Below are positions 22,894 to 33,874 of a stretch of DNA of 64,000 nt, in pieces. A program made the position numbers and the translations under genes. Every line of letters starts with the position of its first letter. Position 1 is the first letter of the stretch. The DNA comes from Scalesia atractyloides (lineage: Eukaryota > Streptophyta > Magnoliopsida > Asterales > Asteraceae). Where the stretch lies: assembly GCA_947069175.1 (NCBI GenBank), contig CAMTDV010000013.1:59712610-59776609 (forward strand), in the 5' to 3' direction. Below the pieces are notes generated by a model, which was given only the letters and a program-made list of their open reading frames with translations, did not search any database and was not told the origin of the DNA.

Positions 22894-23421
22894 TCATGCT
22901 GAACTCTCATTGAGTGGCCGGCTTAGTAATACGTCATGGCGCGAGGTTGCGGGCATGACCATGAAATTAACCAAGACCGTGGGAGAGTTTCGCCCATCGG
23001 AAAGAGTCACCGGAAATGAAATTTGACCCAGAGGAAGAAGACCTCGTTGTAGAAACCAGTGAGTGGGAAGTCCACCGGCTCCAGCGCGCCTTGTCTTCTG
23101 GGTCGAGCTTCTAGAAGCACTATTCATAGATGATTCCATAGAGCTCCCAAGGTCTATGAACATATAATCGATGCGATAATGGCCGAAGATCCAGTTATCG
23201 CGACCGGGGAAGATGACCTGCTGCTCGCGCCAATGAGGCGTGCAACTTTTCTGGTGGCTGCTCTTGCGCGACGGGCCACCCTGGATCATATGAACAGACT
23301 TCATCTTTTTATTACTCGGGCCCTCGCCGCCTCGAGTGATTTGGCGCATCTCCTTGCGCACATTTTGCAGTAAGTGGGTGAGCTTCCCACTTTTGAGCGC
23401 TTTCTCGATCTCCGTACGCAA
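22894..23421 (-). pseudogene. Element C protease region
   Basis: The frame carries DYMFIDLGSSMESSM, the Tat-type variant of the aspartic protease active site (D-x-G-S-S). It then has LPLGQISFPVTLSDGRN and VNFMVMPATSRHDVLLSRP, the segment that normally precedes RT. Upstream, EIEKALKSGKLTHLLQNV is the end of gag. One of the longer surviving frames of the element. Confidence 0.75.
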
Positions 23422-24917
23422 GGAGATGCAGTTATCAGTTATATGCCCGTATCCTTGTGATAATCGCAGAAAAGGTTGGGGTCTTGACCTTTCTTATTGT
23501 GCATCAGCGGTGGTTACTTGAACCGATGGTCTTCGGTGCTGAGGACCTCCGCCGATTATCTTGCTTTATTGCTCACTGGGTAGCGAGTTTATTGATGGTC
23601 ACGCGTGCATCGACCGGTGAGTAGGGAGGGTTCTGGCTGTGTTCCCTCCAACTCTTATTCTTCTTCCCAAAACTTTTACTCATGTCTTGGGGACGGTGAT
23701 GAGGTAGGGAAGGTCTACGATTATTGAAGTTGCGCTCCGTCTGCGGATAGACTTTTGCTGCCGCCATAAGCTTCTCCCAGCTTTTCGGGAGGCCTGTAGT
23801 TCCCGACAAGACTTTGATCATCTCGTCGCAGTGTACAGTACTTGAACTGGCACGATCAAGTCTTCATGCACATCCTATCTCCAGCACCTTGATAGCGATG
23901 TAAGTCTTCAAGACTTTCGTCATCACGCCGCTAGATGTTCATTACGTCAGAAGAGTCTATGACGTAACGCCGCTGTCGGCTGAAGTGCATCAAGAACTTG
24001 TCTTTGAAATCTTTCCATGACGCGAGCTTGCCCTGTGGGCAAGTTGTCGAACCATAGGCGCGCAGCGCCTGTGAGAGTTTGGATAAACAAGTGACACCGC
24101 ATAGGTAGCCTCCAGCCTCCGATTAGTCATAGGCCGGTGAAGAGGCGAGGTGGTCATCTGGGTCTGTCAACCCATTATACTTCCCAACATTGGAGGGAAG
24201 TTTTGCGCACTCCAGCGGTGCGAGCGCGATCTCCTTGATGAATTTTGAGTGTTCAGCTGCTTCAGCCGGCCTGTAGATCAAATTATAGTTATACTCTGCC
24301 TCCCGGTTGTAACCAGCCCATGGCGCAGATCTGTAAGCAGCATGATCCTTCGGCAGCTGGTGAAACACACTGGCGTTATCACCATCGCCATAAGTCTTAT
24401 CCTCCTCACGTTGGGTGTACCGCTCCCCAAGGGGACGTGGGAGCAACCACGAGTGGACAGACGCTCGCCTATAAGTATGAGACTCAGATTTAGGCGGTGA
24501 TTGAGTGTACTCCGTCTCTTGGGTACGGAGTTCAGATGGTACGCTCGCCCCAGCCGGCGAGTCGTAGCTTAGTATTCTTGGTGCAGGCGAATCATGCACC
24601 TGAGCAGTGGGCTGCACTGGGGCAGCAGAAGTGTTTGTTTGTGCGCAGAGTTACGCGTAACCGGCGTTCAGAGTCGTCTGAGATTTGATGTACCAGGACA
24701 TCGGGGTCTCACCCAGGGGTAAGACCGATGTTATTAGTACAAAAGGAGTCTTCATTTGAGCTCCGGGGGTAACCAGAACGTTGACACGACCAGAGTCGTG
24801 ATGAAGTACGGCATTCCCGGAAGAAGCTTCATCCACTAGTCCGTCAAGCCGAGATGCATGAACTGGGTTCTTGCCAGCTCGATAATATCGTGGAGTGTTG
24901 GATGGAAAATCAGCCAT
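23422..24917 (-). pseudogene. Element C gag (broken)
   Basis: The most likely start is the ATG at 24917 (MADFPSNTPRYYRAG), 65 nt after the PBS. A central frame at 24123-24617 contains FIKEIALAPLECAKLPSNVGKYNGLTDPDDHL, matching the gag core pattern 'P..KLP..VGKYDG.TDPEDHL' of Tat elements. A further piece, 23573-23821, has the arginine-rich RPSLPHHRPQDMSKS. The three pieces are in different frames. No CCHC knuckle found. Confidence 0.7.
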
Positions 24918-24981
24918 TTGGACGTGAGGTTTGTGAAAAAACAAAACGAAGAAACGGATGTGAGAGAGAGTAAACAGTGGA

Positions 24982-24990
24982 TGGCGCCAA
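24982..24990 (-). other. Element C primer-binding site
   Basis: Sense TTGGCGCCA directly follows the 5' LTR end (LTR starts at 24991 on the plus strand). TGGCGCC-type binding sites are common in Tat and Athila elements. I do not assign the primer tRNA. Confidence 0.7.
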
Positions 24991-25779
24991 TGAAGAAACA
25001 CTAGTTGAACCTAGGGATATACGGGGATATATCAGTTACAACCGAGAGATTTCTGCATAAAAGGTTGCCTCTTCGCTCGTTCTTCGGGGTGATTTCACTC
25101 GGGCTGATCCGCAAAACTAACAGCGCCTTTAGTCTCGTCATGGGGAAAAGGGTGGGTTTTCTCCATGACCACACTCCGGCGTGAGAATAAGTATTTGGTG
25201 ATTGCATGTAGTAAGCAAGTAAGCTAGTGCTTATATTTGTGCAAGTGATTGTAGTTGATGGTTGATGGTTTACCTTTGGTCCAATACTTATTTTATAGCC
25301 GAAAGTAAGTGGGATCAGGAGATGGGCTAATGGGCCTTGGGCACGGCCCAAACGACCAGAGCCATCCATTCTGTCCCCCTGCGTCGAACATTAAATGTTC
25401 CCTGCATGAGAATTAATGTTCTCTGTTAGGAGGTGTGCTTTGTCGGATGCTGAATGGTGCCACGTGTAAAGGCAGTTGTCTCTGGCGTCAGACCTGCTAT
25501 CAGCCGAAAGTGGAGAATGTGTCATAGTCACCGACGTAAGTATGGTTGGTGTACAGTCTGGCGTCTGCATTACTGTTCATGCGATGCTATCAGACGCAAC
25601 CTGCCAAGCAACCATTGGTCACAGCTCTGCCACTTCGTACCCTTGTATATAGTCAACACCTCTTTGCGCTTATCCCTTCTGCAAGGCTGTCAGTGCTTTC
25701 CGCTAGCGCAGAGTGGCATGGATAAATTCTTTTGTCCACAAGACTATGAGGTGCTCTCATGTATGTCTTGGCCTTGCAG
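24991..25779 (-). repeat. Element C 5' LTR, inner part
   Basis: Aligns with 14155-14930. The sense TATA box (CTATAAAA) is at about 25291-25299. The LTR is interrupted at 25779 by element B and continues at 37262. TGCAG 25775-25779 is one copy of B's target-site duplication. Confidence 0.88.
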
Positions 25780-28683
25780 TGTCACACCCTCAATTTCCAC
25801 TTGCGGAGTTTTACCGCGAGGCGTGTGAACAAACCAGAATCTGAAACACTAGTACGTCGAACGACTCTATATGATTTGATAATACGTTTTCTAAAATCAT
25901 TTGTCGTAGATTTTATATTGTCTTAATTAGTTACCAATATTTAGCGGAAGCATTAGTTTTTAAAGTTGAGCGGAAGCATAAAATAAGTAGTGAAGCGGGC
26001 GCCAACACAAACGCCAAAACAAATGACAAACCCAAAACAATATTTGTAAATGAGACTCGATAAAAGATGTCTTGTTCAATGCATGTGAGTGCACCTAGAG
26101 CTCCTAGCGTCCTGAGAAACATGTAAAGAAACAAGTGTCAACATTAAAGATGAGTGAGTTCACAGGTTTTTATAAATTCGTTTGTTCGGTTATGAGTTTG
26201 TATCCCCCGTTATCCCTAACCCAGGATAACGATTTAGTTCCATTATTCCAAACCCGGAATAATAAGTTGTTATTTCCATTATCCCCAACCCGGGATAATA
26301 TAGTTGTTGTTTCCATTATCCTCAACCCGGGATAATATAGTTGTTGTTTCCATTATCCTCAACCCGGGATAATATAGTTGTTTCGTAATTAAGTTCAATG
26401 TTAACATATATAGGTAGCTAGCCTAAAGTTATGTCACGTAAGAGTTCGCGATCGAAGCTGACTGTTGTGCCTCCGTGTTGCCAGGCCTATCATTGACCAT
26501 GGCGAAGTTAGGCCAAATTATTCACCCGTTGACCATACCCGGTCGGCTAGCGCGACTAGCTCGGATGGGGCTTGTCGGGCCCAGTAGTACTACTTATAAT
26601 TCCCCCGCTATTAAAACCCAATACTAACGATCCGAGAGATTGACGAGGACTTAAGTGATATAGCTGCTTAGTGACCATAACATTATATTAACATCAACTT
26701 AGTTACCGAGTAGTTATGTGACGTTAATTTCGTATAACGTAAAGAGATTGAGTTTGAAGAGTGTATACATGTTTCTCCCCCTGTTGTTTAAAAACCGGAT
26801 AAAGTTAGGGGCCGTGAACTCACCTTTAGTTGCTCGGTTAGTGTAGCAAAGAAGTTGTAAGGGATGGGACCGCTAATTGCGTCCTAACAAACCAATTGAT
26901 TTCAAGTCAGTGTGTGAACACACCAATACAAATTCTACACTTAATTTACGCACAAAGTGATACACACAAACAACATATCTAACACTCAAACATGCATGCA
27001 AGTATCCTCATGTGATCATAGTAACCAAAACAATTTATCATGAACATAATCCAATCCATGCAACACTTTGGTGCACACAATCACAAGTTATCAAATTTCA
27101 GCTTAATACTCATAATTCAGCTGTTTTCTAGGATTTTTATAAAATAGTTCCAACGTTCCAAAAATTCCAATTATTTTACAGCAGGTGACAATTATAATGT
27201 AGAAATTTATATAAATTTTCCAAGTCCTAAATCTTTACCAATTAACCACAAATATTAATATACTAGGCTGCAGTCAGATTCGTCGCTTTCTGACTGCAGT
27301 CCATGGAAGAATTTATTTAAAAATCACTGATCATCCAATTAACAAAATTCCAGTTGGAGTTGCCCGGAAATTTCCATACCTAGTTTCTGTACAAAATTCA
27401 TGACTCGACTCCCTACTGATTAAAAATCCAACTCGATAAACAACCAACAAAATTTCAGGATTTTCACAGCTTTAGTTACTGAACTTATTTGGCCACTTAA
27501 AATATCAAACGACTTCAGAAAAATATGAATCCAGCGCCATTAGATTCGTTATTCAAATATCTACGTTCTAGACATCAGAAAATCCGTTTTTCGACAACTA
27601 ATGACCGAGTTACAGCCAGATGAAGTCGGCTGTAACTATTACTCAGCAACCTGTTTCAGCATATTGTTATCATAGATTCGCATAAACCGTCCATATCATT
27701 AACCTAGGCGATCAAGAACTGATTTTCTAATCATAGATCAATACATATAACATATCCATGCAAACCCTAATCAACATCTCTAGTTTTTACAAACAAACAC
27801 AGCCTATACTTTTCAGATTTCAAACAAACATTACTTGCAAATATCATTACAAATCGGCTAGCGTAACCTTTCATTCAAACATACAATCCGAAAACAACAA
27901 AATCAAAACACATGTATCCGAATATGATCTTGTAACCTATGATAAATTCTAATCTTTTAATGATAAGGTAAACGAACCGTGAGTAAGATAAGGGACCGGT
28001 GATCAAAGATGCTTGCGACCGAGAGATGATGATGAAGTAAGCTGTTTGTGTTCGAGGAAGTGAACAATGGGCTGATCTCGCGACCGAATGGAATGTAACA
28101 ACGCTGATCACGATTGATATGATGAAGGAAGAAGCTGCTCGCGATCGATGGAACAAGAGTAAGGCTGTTTGCGATCGAAGAGGATGAAAGGTTGGCTGCC
28201 GTCGGCTGTTTTGCTTTTAGGGTTTTGTGTTTGTGAAGGATGCATGCATGGTTAGTATATGTAGGCAAAGAGATAAGGGTTACGGTTTGGGTTTGATCTC
28301 GTGGCCGAGGACTTTGGTTGGTTCGGTTTGGGTTTGATCTTGTGGCCGAGACTTGGGTTGCACGCAATGGGTTTGTGGTTTGGGTTTGATCCTTGTTCTC
28401 GGCCGAGAGTGGTTTGGGTTTGTTCGGTTTGGGTTGCACGCGGCCGAGTCGTTGGAGTTTAAGGTTTGAAACTTGGTTAACTCCTAGAGTCACAAGGAAT
28501 CAAAGTTGGTTCGTGTCGCGGTTCGGTTCGGTTCGTGTACATATTTACCATAATTATTTTATAACTAAAACAATCACATAATCGCACATCACGTATTCAC
28601 TAACTCGTACACGTTTAATACGTAGCATACAATTTATTCGACAAGTATTGCGTTTAAGTTATCCGAAAAACCGGGATGTCACA
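25780..28683 (-). repeat. Element B 3' LTR (full length)
   Basis: 2904 bp. It contains the 37-bp array at about 26208-26382 and a segment 27196-27587 that is absent from the other LTR. The TATA box of the partner LTR is mutated here (TATATGTA in place of TATATATA). The frame at 27957-28493 recurs in the other LTR only because LTRs are copies; I do not call it a gene. Confidence 0.93.
26208..26382. repeat. 37-bp tandem repeats with ATTATCC-GGATAAT palindrome
   Basis: Five units: three nearly identical (CATTATCCTCAACCCGGGAT core) and two diverged on the left. Each has the inverted repeat TTATCC...GGATAA around CAACCCG. The same array lies at about 35178-35352 in the 5' LTR. Confidence 0.85.
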
Positions 28684-28945
28684 TTATCCCCATGTTGAAA
28701 GAATTTTCGTCCCGAAAATTGAGTAAAAGCGGTTTAGAATGTAGCGTACATGTTTAGAGTGCCACGCACAAAGAGTTAGTTCGTTAATGATGGTACGCGA
28801 AGTTACAAGAAGTTCCCAAGTGCCATGCATAAAGATTCCCAAGTGCCATGCACAAGGATTTAGTTAACAATGGTACGCGAAAGTATGAGAAATTTCCAGG
28901 TTGTCACATCATCCCCATGTTGAAAGAATTTTCGTCCCGAAAATT
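28684..28945 (-). promoter_or_regulatory. Element B polypurine tract, hairpin and their 225-bp duplicate
   Basis: Sense ACATGGGGATAA abuts the LTR at 28684. Next to it is a perfect 8-bp stem with 3-nt loop (AATTTTCG/TCC/CGAAAATT, 28702-28720). The block TGTCACAT-ATCCCCATGTTGAAAG plus hairpin recurs 225 bp away (28902-28945), directly at the pol stop. The spacer has further short repeats (CAAGTGCCATGCA). Confidence 0.75.
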
Positions 28946-30549
28946 TAGTTACTGGTATCGTTAGTTTGCTGCTCAGTTGCGAAGAGGTGTGGGTATTTGC
29001 TTTTCATTTGGTCCTCTCTTTCCCACGTGAACTCCGGTCCACGCTTAGAGTCCCAACGAACCTTAACGATCGGAATTTTGCTGTGCCTTCGAGTCTTGAT
29101 CTCACGATCCATGATCTCGATAGGCTGTTCCACAAAGTGCAGTTGTTCATCCACTTGGATCTCATCCAATGGAATGACTAGAGTTTCATCTGATAGACAC
29201 TTCTTCAGATTTGACACGTGAAATACGTTGTGAACTCCACTGAATTCGGCAGGAAGGTCTAATTGATAAGCTACGGGTCCGATACGTTTCAAGATTACAA
29301 ACGGGCCTACGTACCGTGGGTTAAGTTTGCCCCGTTTTCCAAAGCGGATTACACCCTTCCAGGGTGACACCTTTAGTAGGACGCGGTCGCCTACTTGAAA
29401 TTCGAGCGGTTTGCGTCGTTGATCAGCGTAGCTTTTCTGTCGATCTCGTGCCGCCGCCATGCGGTTTCTGATTTGTACAATCTTTTCAGTAGCCTCAAGT
29501 ATTAACTCAGGGCCTGTGAGTTGGCTGTCACCGACTTCTGCCCAACAGACCGGTGATCTACATTTACGACCGTATAATGCCTCAAACGGTGCTGCCGAAA
29601 TACTCGTATGATAACTGTTGTTATATGAGAATTCTACTAGAGGCAGGTGGATTTCCCAACTATTTCCGAAGTCGACGACGCATGCCCTAAGCATGTCTTC
29701 CAAGGTTTGTATGGTCCTTTCACTTTGACCGTCAGTCTGAGGGTGATAGGCTGTGCTCATATCTAAGCGTGTTCCCAACGCTTTCTGGAGTGACTGCCAG
29801 AAGTTGGACGTGAAGCGAGCATCTTTGTCTGAGATGATGGACGTTGGCACTCCGTGCCGAGAAACTACTTCCTTTATGTAGATGCGAGTTAACTTCTCCA
29901 TCTTATCTGTTTCTTTAATAGCTAGGAAGTGTGCGGACTTAGTTAAACGATCCACAATTACCCAGATGGTATCGCAACCACCCAAAGTTCGCGGGAGTTT
30001 AGTGATGAAGTCCATCGAGATCTGATCCCATTTCCACACTGGGATCTCAGGTTGTTGGAGTAGCCCCGATGGCTTTTGATACTCTACCTTGACTTTTGCA
30101 CACGTCAAACACTTACTCACGTAGGTGGCTATATCGGCTTTCATGTTGGGCCACCAATACGCAGCTTTAAGGTCTTGATACATCTTATCCGAACCCGGAT
30201 GGACAGAGTATCGGGATTTGTGAGCTTCATCCATGACTAGCTCTCTGAGGTTTCCGTAGAGAGGTACACATATGCGATTCATGAAATACCGGGCTCCATT
30301 GGGTTTTACTTCCCAATCGCGTTCCATTTTTCCCACCGATTCGGCCTTGATGTTCTCCTCCTTAACTGCTTCTAACTGGGCGTCGCGTATTTGTTCGGGT
30401 AGCCCCGAATGAATAGTGAGTTGTAATGCTCGTACGCGACGAGGTTTCAAGTGTTCCTTCCTACTGAGGGCATCAGCTACCACGTTAGCTTTACCCGGGT
30501 GATACCGAATGGCACACTAATAATCGTTCAAGAGCTCGACCCAGCGACG
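28945..30549 (-). pseudogene. Element B integrase with chromodomain-like tail (nearly intact)
   Basis: The frame opens inside the RNase H end (ADALSRK). It has the zinc-binding HHCC motif (AHKSRYSVHPG ... CLTCAKVK) and the catalytic triad DFITKLP / SDKDARF / QSERTIQ. The GPY/F motif (RYVGPFVILKRIGPVAYQL) follows, then a C-terminal stretch VKVRWDSKRGPEFTWERED, which resembles a reduced chromodomain. Stop TAA is at 28945-28947. The domain itself has no lesion. Two in-frame stops just upstream (30550-30552 TGA and a TAG near 30518) separate it from RT in the same frame, so the polyprotein would terminate early. Confidence 0.9.
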
Positions 30550-31616
30550 CTGTCACATGTTCAACTCCTTCTGATCAAAGATGTGTTGGAGGCTCTTGTG
30601 GTCTGTAAAGATTGTGCACTTCGTTCCATAGAGGTAGTGTCTCCAAATCTTATGTGCAAACACTACTGCTCCCAATTCCAGGTCATGCGTCGTGTAGTTT
30701 TTCTCGTGAACCTTCAGTTGTCGCGACGCATACGCGATGACCTTATCGCGTTGCATGAGTACGCATCCTAATCCCTGAATGGAAGCATCACAATATACTA
30801 CAAAGTCATCTGTCCCTTCCGGCAAGGACAAAATGGGTGCACTGCAAAGTTTCTGTTTCAGCAATTGAAATGCTGCCTCCTGCTTGTCACCCCAAGCATA
30901 CTTGATGCCTTTCTGGGTGAGGGTAGTAAGCGGTTGTGCGATCTTTGAAAGTCCCTCGATGAAACGTCTGTAGTAACCAGCCAAACCCAAAAATTGGCGG
31001 ATCTCCGTCGGTGTCCTGGGTGCTTCCCAGTTTTTGATGGCTTCAATCTTGGCAGGGTCTACGTGGATACCCTTTTCATTCACGATATGCCCGAGAAACT
31101 GAACTTCTCGAATCCAGAAATCACACTTCGAAAGCTTGGCATATAGCTTTTCCTGTTGAAGTAATCCTAGCAGTAATCGTAGATGTTCAGCATGTTCTTC
31201 TTCACTTTTGGAGTAGATGAGTATGTCATCGATGAACACAATGACAAATTTGTCGAGGTATGGTTTACACACGCGGTTCATGAGGTCCATGAACACCGCA
31301 GGTGCGTTGGTGAGACCGAAGGGCATGACCAAGAACTCATAATGGCCATACCGAGTACGAAATGCCGTCTTAGCGATATCCTCCTCCCTGACGCGTAGCT
31401 GATGGTAACCAGACAGTAAATCAATCTTGGAGTAGTAACTTGACCCTTGAAGTTGGTCGAAGAGATCGTCGATGCGAGGTAACGGGTATCGGTTCTTGAC
31501 CGTAACCTTGTTGAGTTCCCTGTAGTCGATGCACATGCGGAAAGTCCCGTCCTTCTTCTTGACAAAAAGGACTGGGGCTCCCCATGGCGAAACGCATGAT
31601 CAGATAAATCCTTTTT
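30550..31616 (-). pseudogene. Element B reverse transcriptase and RNase H (interrupted by stops)
   Basis: Open from MCIDYRELNKVTVKNRYPLP to HIFDQKELNM. RT motifs: LLSGYHQLRVREEDIAKTAF, MPFGLTNAPAVFMDLMN, catalytic FIDDILIYS, FLGHIVNEKGI and FLGLAGYYRRF. RNase H then begins at VVYCDASIQGLGCVLMQ with YTTHDLELGAVVFA. It ends with a TGA at 30550-30552, probably from CGA. Upstream, a TGA at 31600-31602 (again CGA-like context) separates it from gag-PR. Catalytic residues look intact. Confidence 0.9.
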
Positions 31617-33415
31617 CTAATAGCTCCTGAAGTTGGGTAGACAGTTCCTGCAGCTCAGCTGGAGCTGGCGGTACGGAGCCTTGGCGATAGGAGTTGCATT
31701 GTTCGCCAATTCGATTTCAAACTCCAATTGTCGATGGGGTGGAAGACCAGGTAGTTCTTCTGGGAATACATCGGAAAAATCACGGACGACAGGGATGTCT
31801 TCTATACGTTTCTCGTCCTTAGGCTGTTCGGTAATCAGTGCGAGTAAAGCGAAGGAGTTCTTCCTCCAAAGATACTTCTGCGCTTGCATGTAAGAGATGA
31901 TGTTGGTGACGGCGCTTGCCTTATCGCCTTGTACCGTCAAGATTTCATCGTTCGAGAGCGGAATACGGATAGATTTTTCGAAGCAGAGAACTTCAGCCCG
32001 GACGTCAGATAGCCAGTCCATTCCGACTACCACGTCAAAACTACCCAGGGTAGTTGTCATCAGATCGATGGTAAAGGTGTGGCCCGCGAGTTTGAGTTGA
32101 CAGCCGGATACTATTTGGGTCACATCTACAGATTTACCATCGGCTAATTCTATAACATAAGGGGTCTCTAATGGTTTAGGCGTGAGATTTAGGTTCTTCC
32201 TATAAGACTCAGATATAAAGCTCCTATCCGCACCCGTATCAAAAAGCACAGTAGCAAAATGTTCATTAAGGGGAAACTTACCGGTGACCACGTTCGAGTT
32301 GTTTCTGGCCTCTCCGCGGCCCAATGTAAATGCGCGACCTTTGGCACCTCCTGTGCCACCGTTTCCATTATTGTTGTTGTTATTATTGTTGTTGTGGTTA
32401 TTGTGGTTGTGGTTGTTCCCACCATTGTTGTTGTTGTTACGCAGCTGTGGGCAGTCTCTTTTGAAGTGGGCAGTACTACCACACTGATAGCATCCCCGGT
32501 TAATACCCTGCTGCTGACCCTGGGGTTGATTTTGATTTTGTCGGGACATGATTTCCCCACGACAATCATTTGCCGCATGTCCCATCTTGCCACATCGTTG
32601 GCAGCGATTTCTGGCACAAGGGCCGTTATGATGAAGATTACAGCGGTTGCACTTCGGCTTTCGACCTGCATAGCCGCTTGCGTTCTGGTTGTTGTTGTTG
32701 TTGTTGTTGTTGTTGGCGGGCTGATTTTGGTGACCTCGGTGGCTATTGTAATGATTGAACCGTTTCTGGTTCCCCTGTTGCGGGTGAAATGACGCAGACT
32801 GTCGAGCAGACGAGTCTTTAAACTTTCTTTTGTTATCAGGGGCAACTTCAGTTGTACCCCGTGCTGGCAACTTCTTTTGTTCCACCGCCTTATCGGTGAG
32901 TTTGTGCGCCAATCGGATTGCTTGATGTTCAGTTACAGGGTTACTAGCCATTACCATACCCTGAATTTCCGGAACCAGACCCCCAAGATAGAACTCGAGT
33001 CTTTTCTCCACAGTGTTGGCCAAATCGGGACATAGGAATACCAAGTCATGATGTTTTGCTGTGTAGGCTTCAATTTCAGATCCCACCATCTTGTGGTTCC
33101 ATAGTGTTTGCTCCAACTGTTGCACTCTGTCTCGTGGACAGTACTCCTCTTTGATTAGTGCTTTGAACTCGGCCCAGGCCATTGCATTTGCAGCTATAAG
33201 TCCACGCGTTTGGACTTGTGCATTCCACCATGTCAGTGCCCCATCTTCCAGTGTTGAGGCTGCATATTTGACCTTGTTGGCCTCTAGACAGTTGCACATT
33301 TCAAATACGGACTCAGATTTTTCGATCCAGCGGACCAGTCCAATGGGTCCTTCCGCCCCCGAGAATTTGCTTGGTTTAGCGTCGAGGAACATCTTGTAGG
33401 GGTTAAAGCCCCCTC
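31617..33415 (-). CDS. Element B gag-protease (main exon), frameshifted at its 3' end
   Basis: Encodes GGGFNPYKMFLDAKPSKF, the gag core (WIEKSESVFEMCNC, LEDGALTWWN, FYLGGLVPEIQGMV) and an Asn-rich linker. Two CCHC knuckles follow (CQRCGKMGHAANDC, CYQCGSTAHFKRDC), then protease with active-site DTGADRSFIS and GSFDVVVGMDWLS, and the linker DFSDVFPEELPGLPP. No ATG opens this frame: upstream in-frame sequence runs from a TTG through a stretch that looks like an intron, so 33415 is taken as the splice acceptor boundary. A one-base deletion near 31668 (after KAPYR) throws the frame off RT. An extra knuckle-like CNRCNLHHNGPC lies before the two canonical ones. Confidence 0.85.
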
Positions 33416-33498
33416 CTGCTGACAGAGAACAGGTAGTCAGCAAGGAATTTTACTAGCCTCACTATTAGATTTTCCCACGAAAATTTAATAATGGTTAC
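33416..33498 (-). other. Candidate 83-bp intron in element B gag
   Basis: Sense GCAG|GTAACC donor, a branch-like CTGAC about 25 nt before the end, and TGTCAGCAG|GA acceptor. It is AT-rich, contains in-frame stops, and lies in phase 1. Size is typical of the smallest plant introns and similar to those in the antisense gene of element C. Confidence 0.55.
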
Positions 33499-33607
33499 CT
33501 GCCGGTTGGTTCTGAACACCCGCTAAAGCTGCGTTCACGTGCTCTTGAATCATGGCAGCTAGCTCTTCGGGCGTCAAGTTAAGGTTTCCACGTCGTCCAG
33601 TTGCCAT
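33499..33607 (-). CDS. Element B gag exon 1 (36 codons)
   Basis: ATG at 33607 opens MATGRRGNLNLTPEELAAM and continues through AALAGVQNQPAG. Without splicing, the frame hits a stop a few codons later (TAA near 33486). With removal of 33416-33498, a phase-1 junction joins it in frame to the main gag exon. This supplies the missing initiator ATG. Supported by splice-site quality and frame, not by transcript data. Confidence 0.6.
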
Positions 33608-33874
33608 TTAGATCTTCGAAACACAACACAAACACACCCCGATAAGTCTATATATCCAATATAGTTATCCTACTTCTTACTTTAATAATTATCAAGTTAT
33701 GTCAACTTAATATATTAAATAGTCAAGAGGAATACTTGATTAAATGAAATTTCAACGTCTTACAAAGTGCCAACCAAACATATGAATTCACTATAAAGTC
33801 TCAGATTTAAACACAAGTGGGAAAATAATTAAACTGGAGGAAAGTAAATAAAATAAGCGAGACGTGTCAGTCGT

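Noticed and set aside
27957..28493. 178-codon minus-strand frame present in both B LTRs (also 36535-37071)
   Set aside because: Conserved only because the LTRs are copies of each other; composition is LTR-like and no domain is seen.
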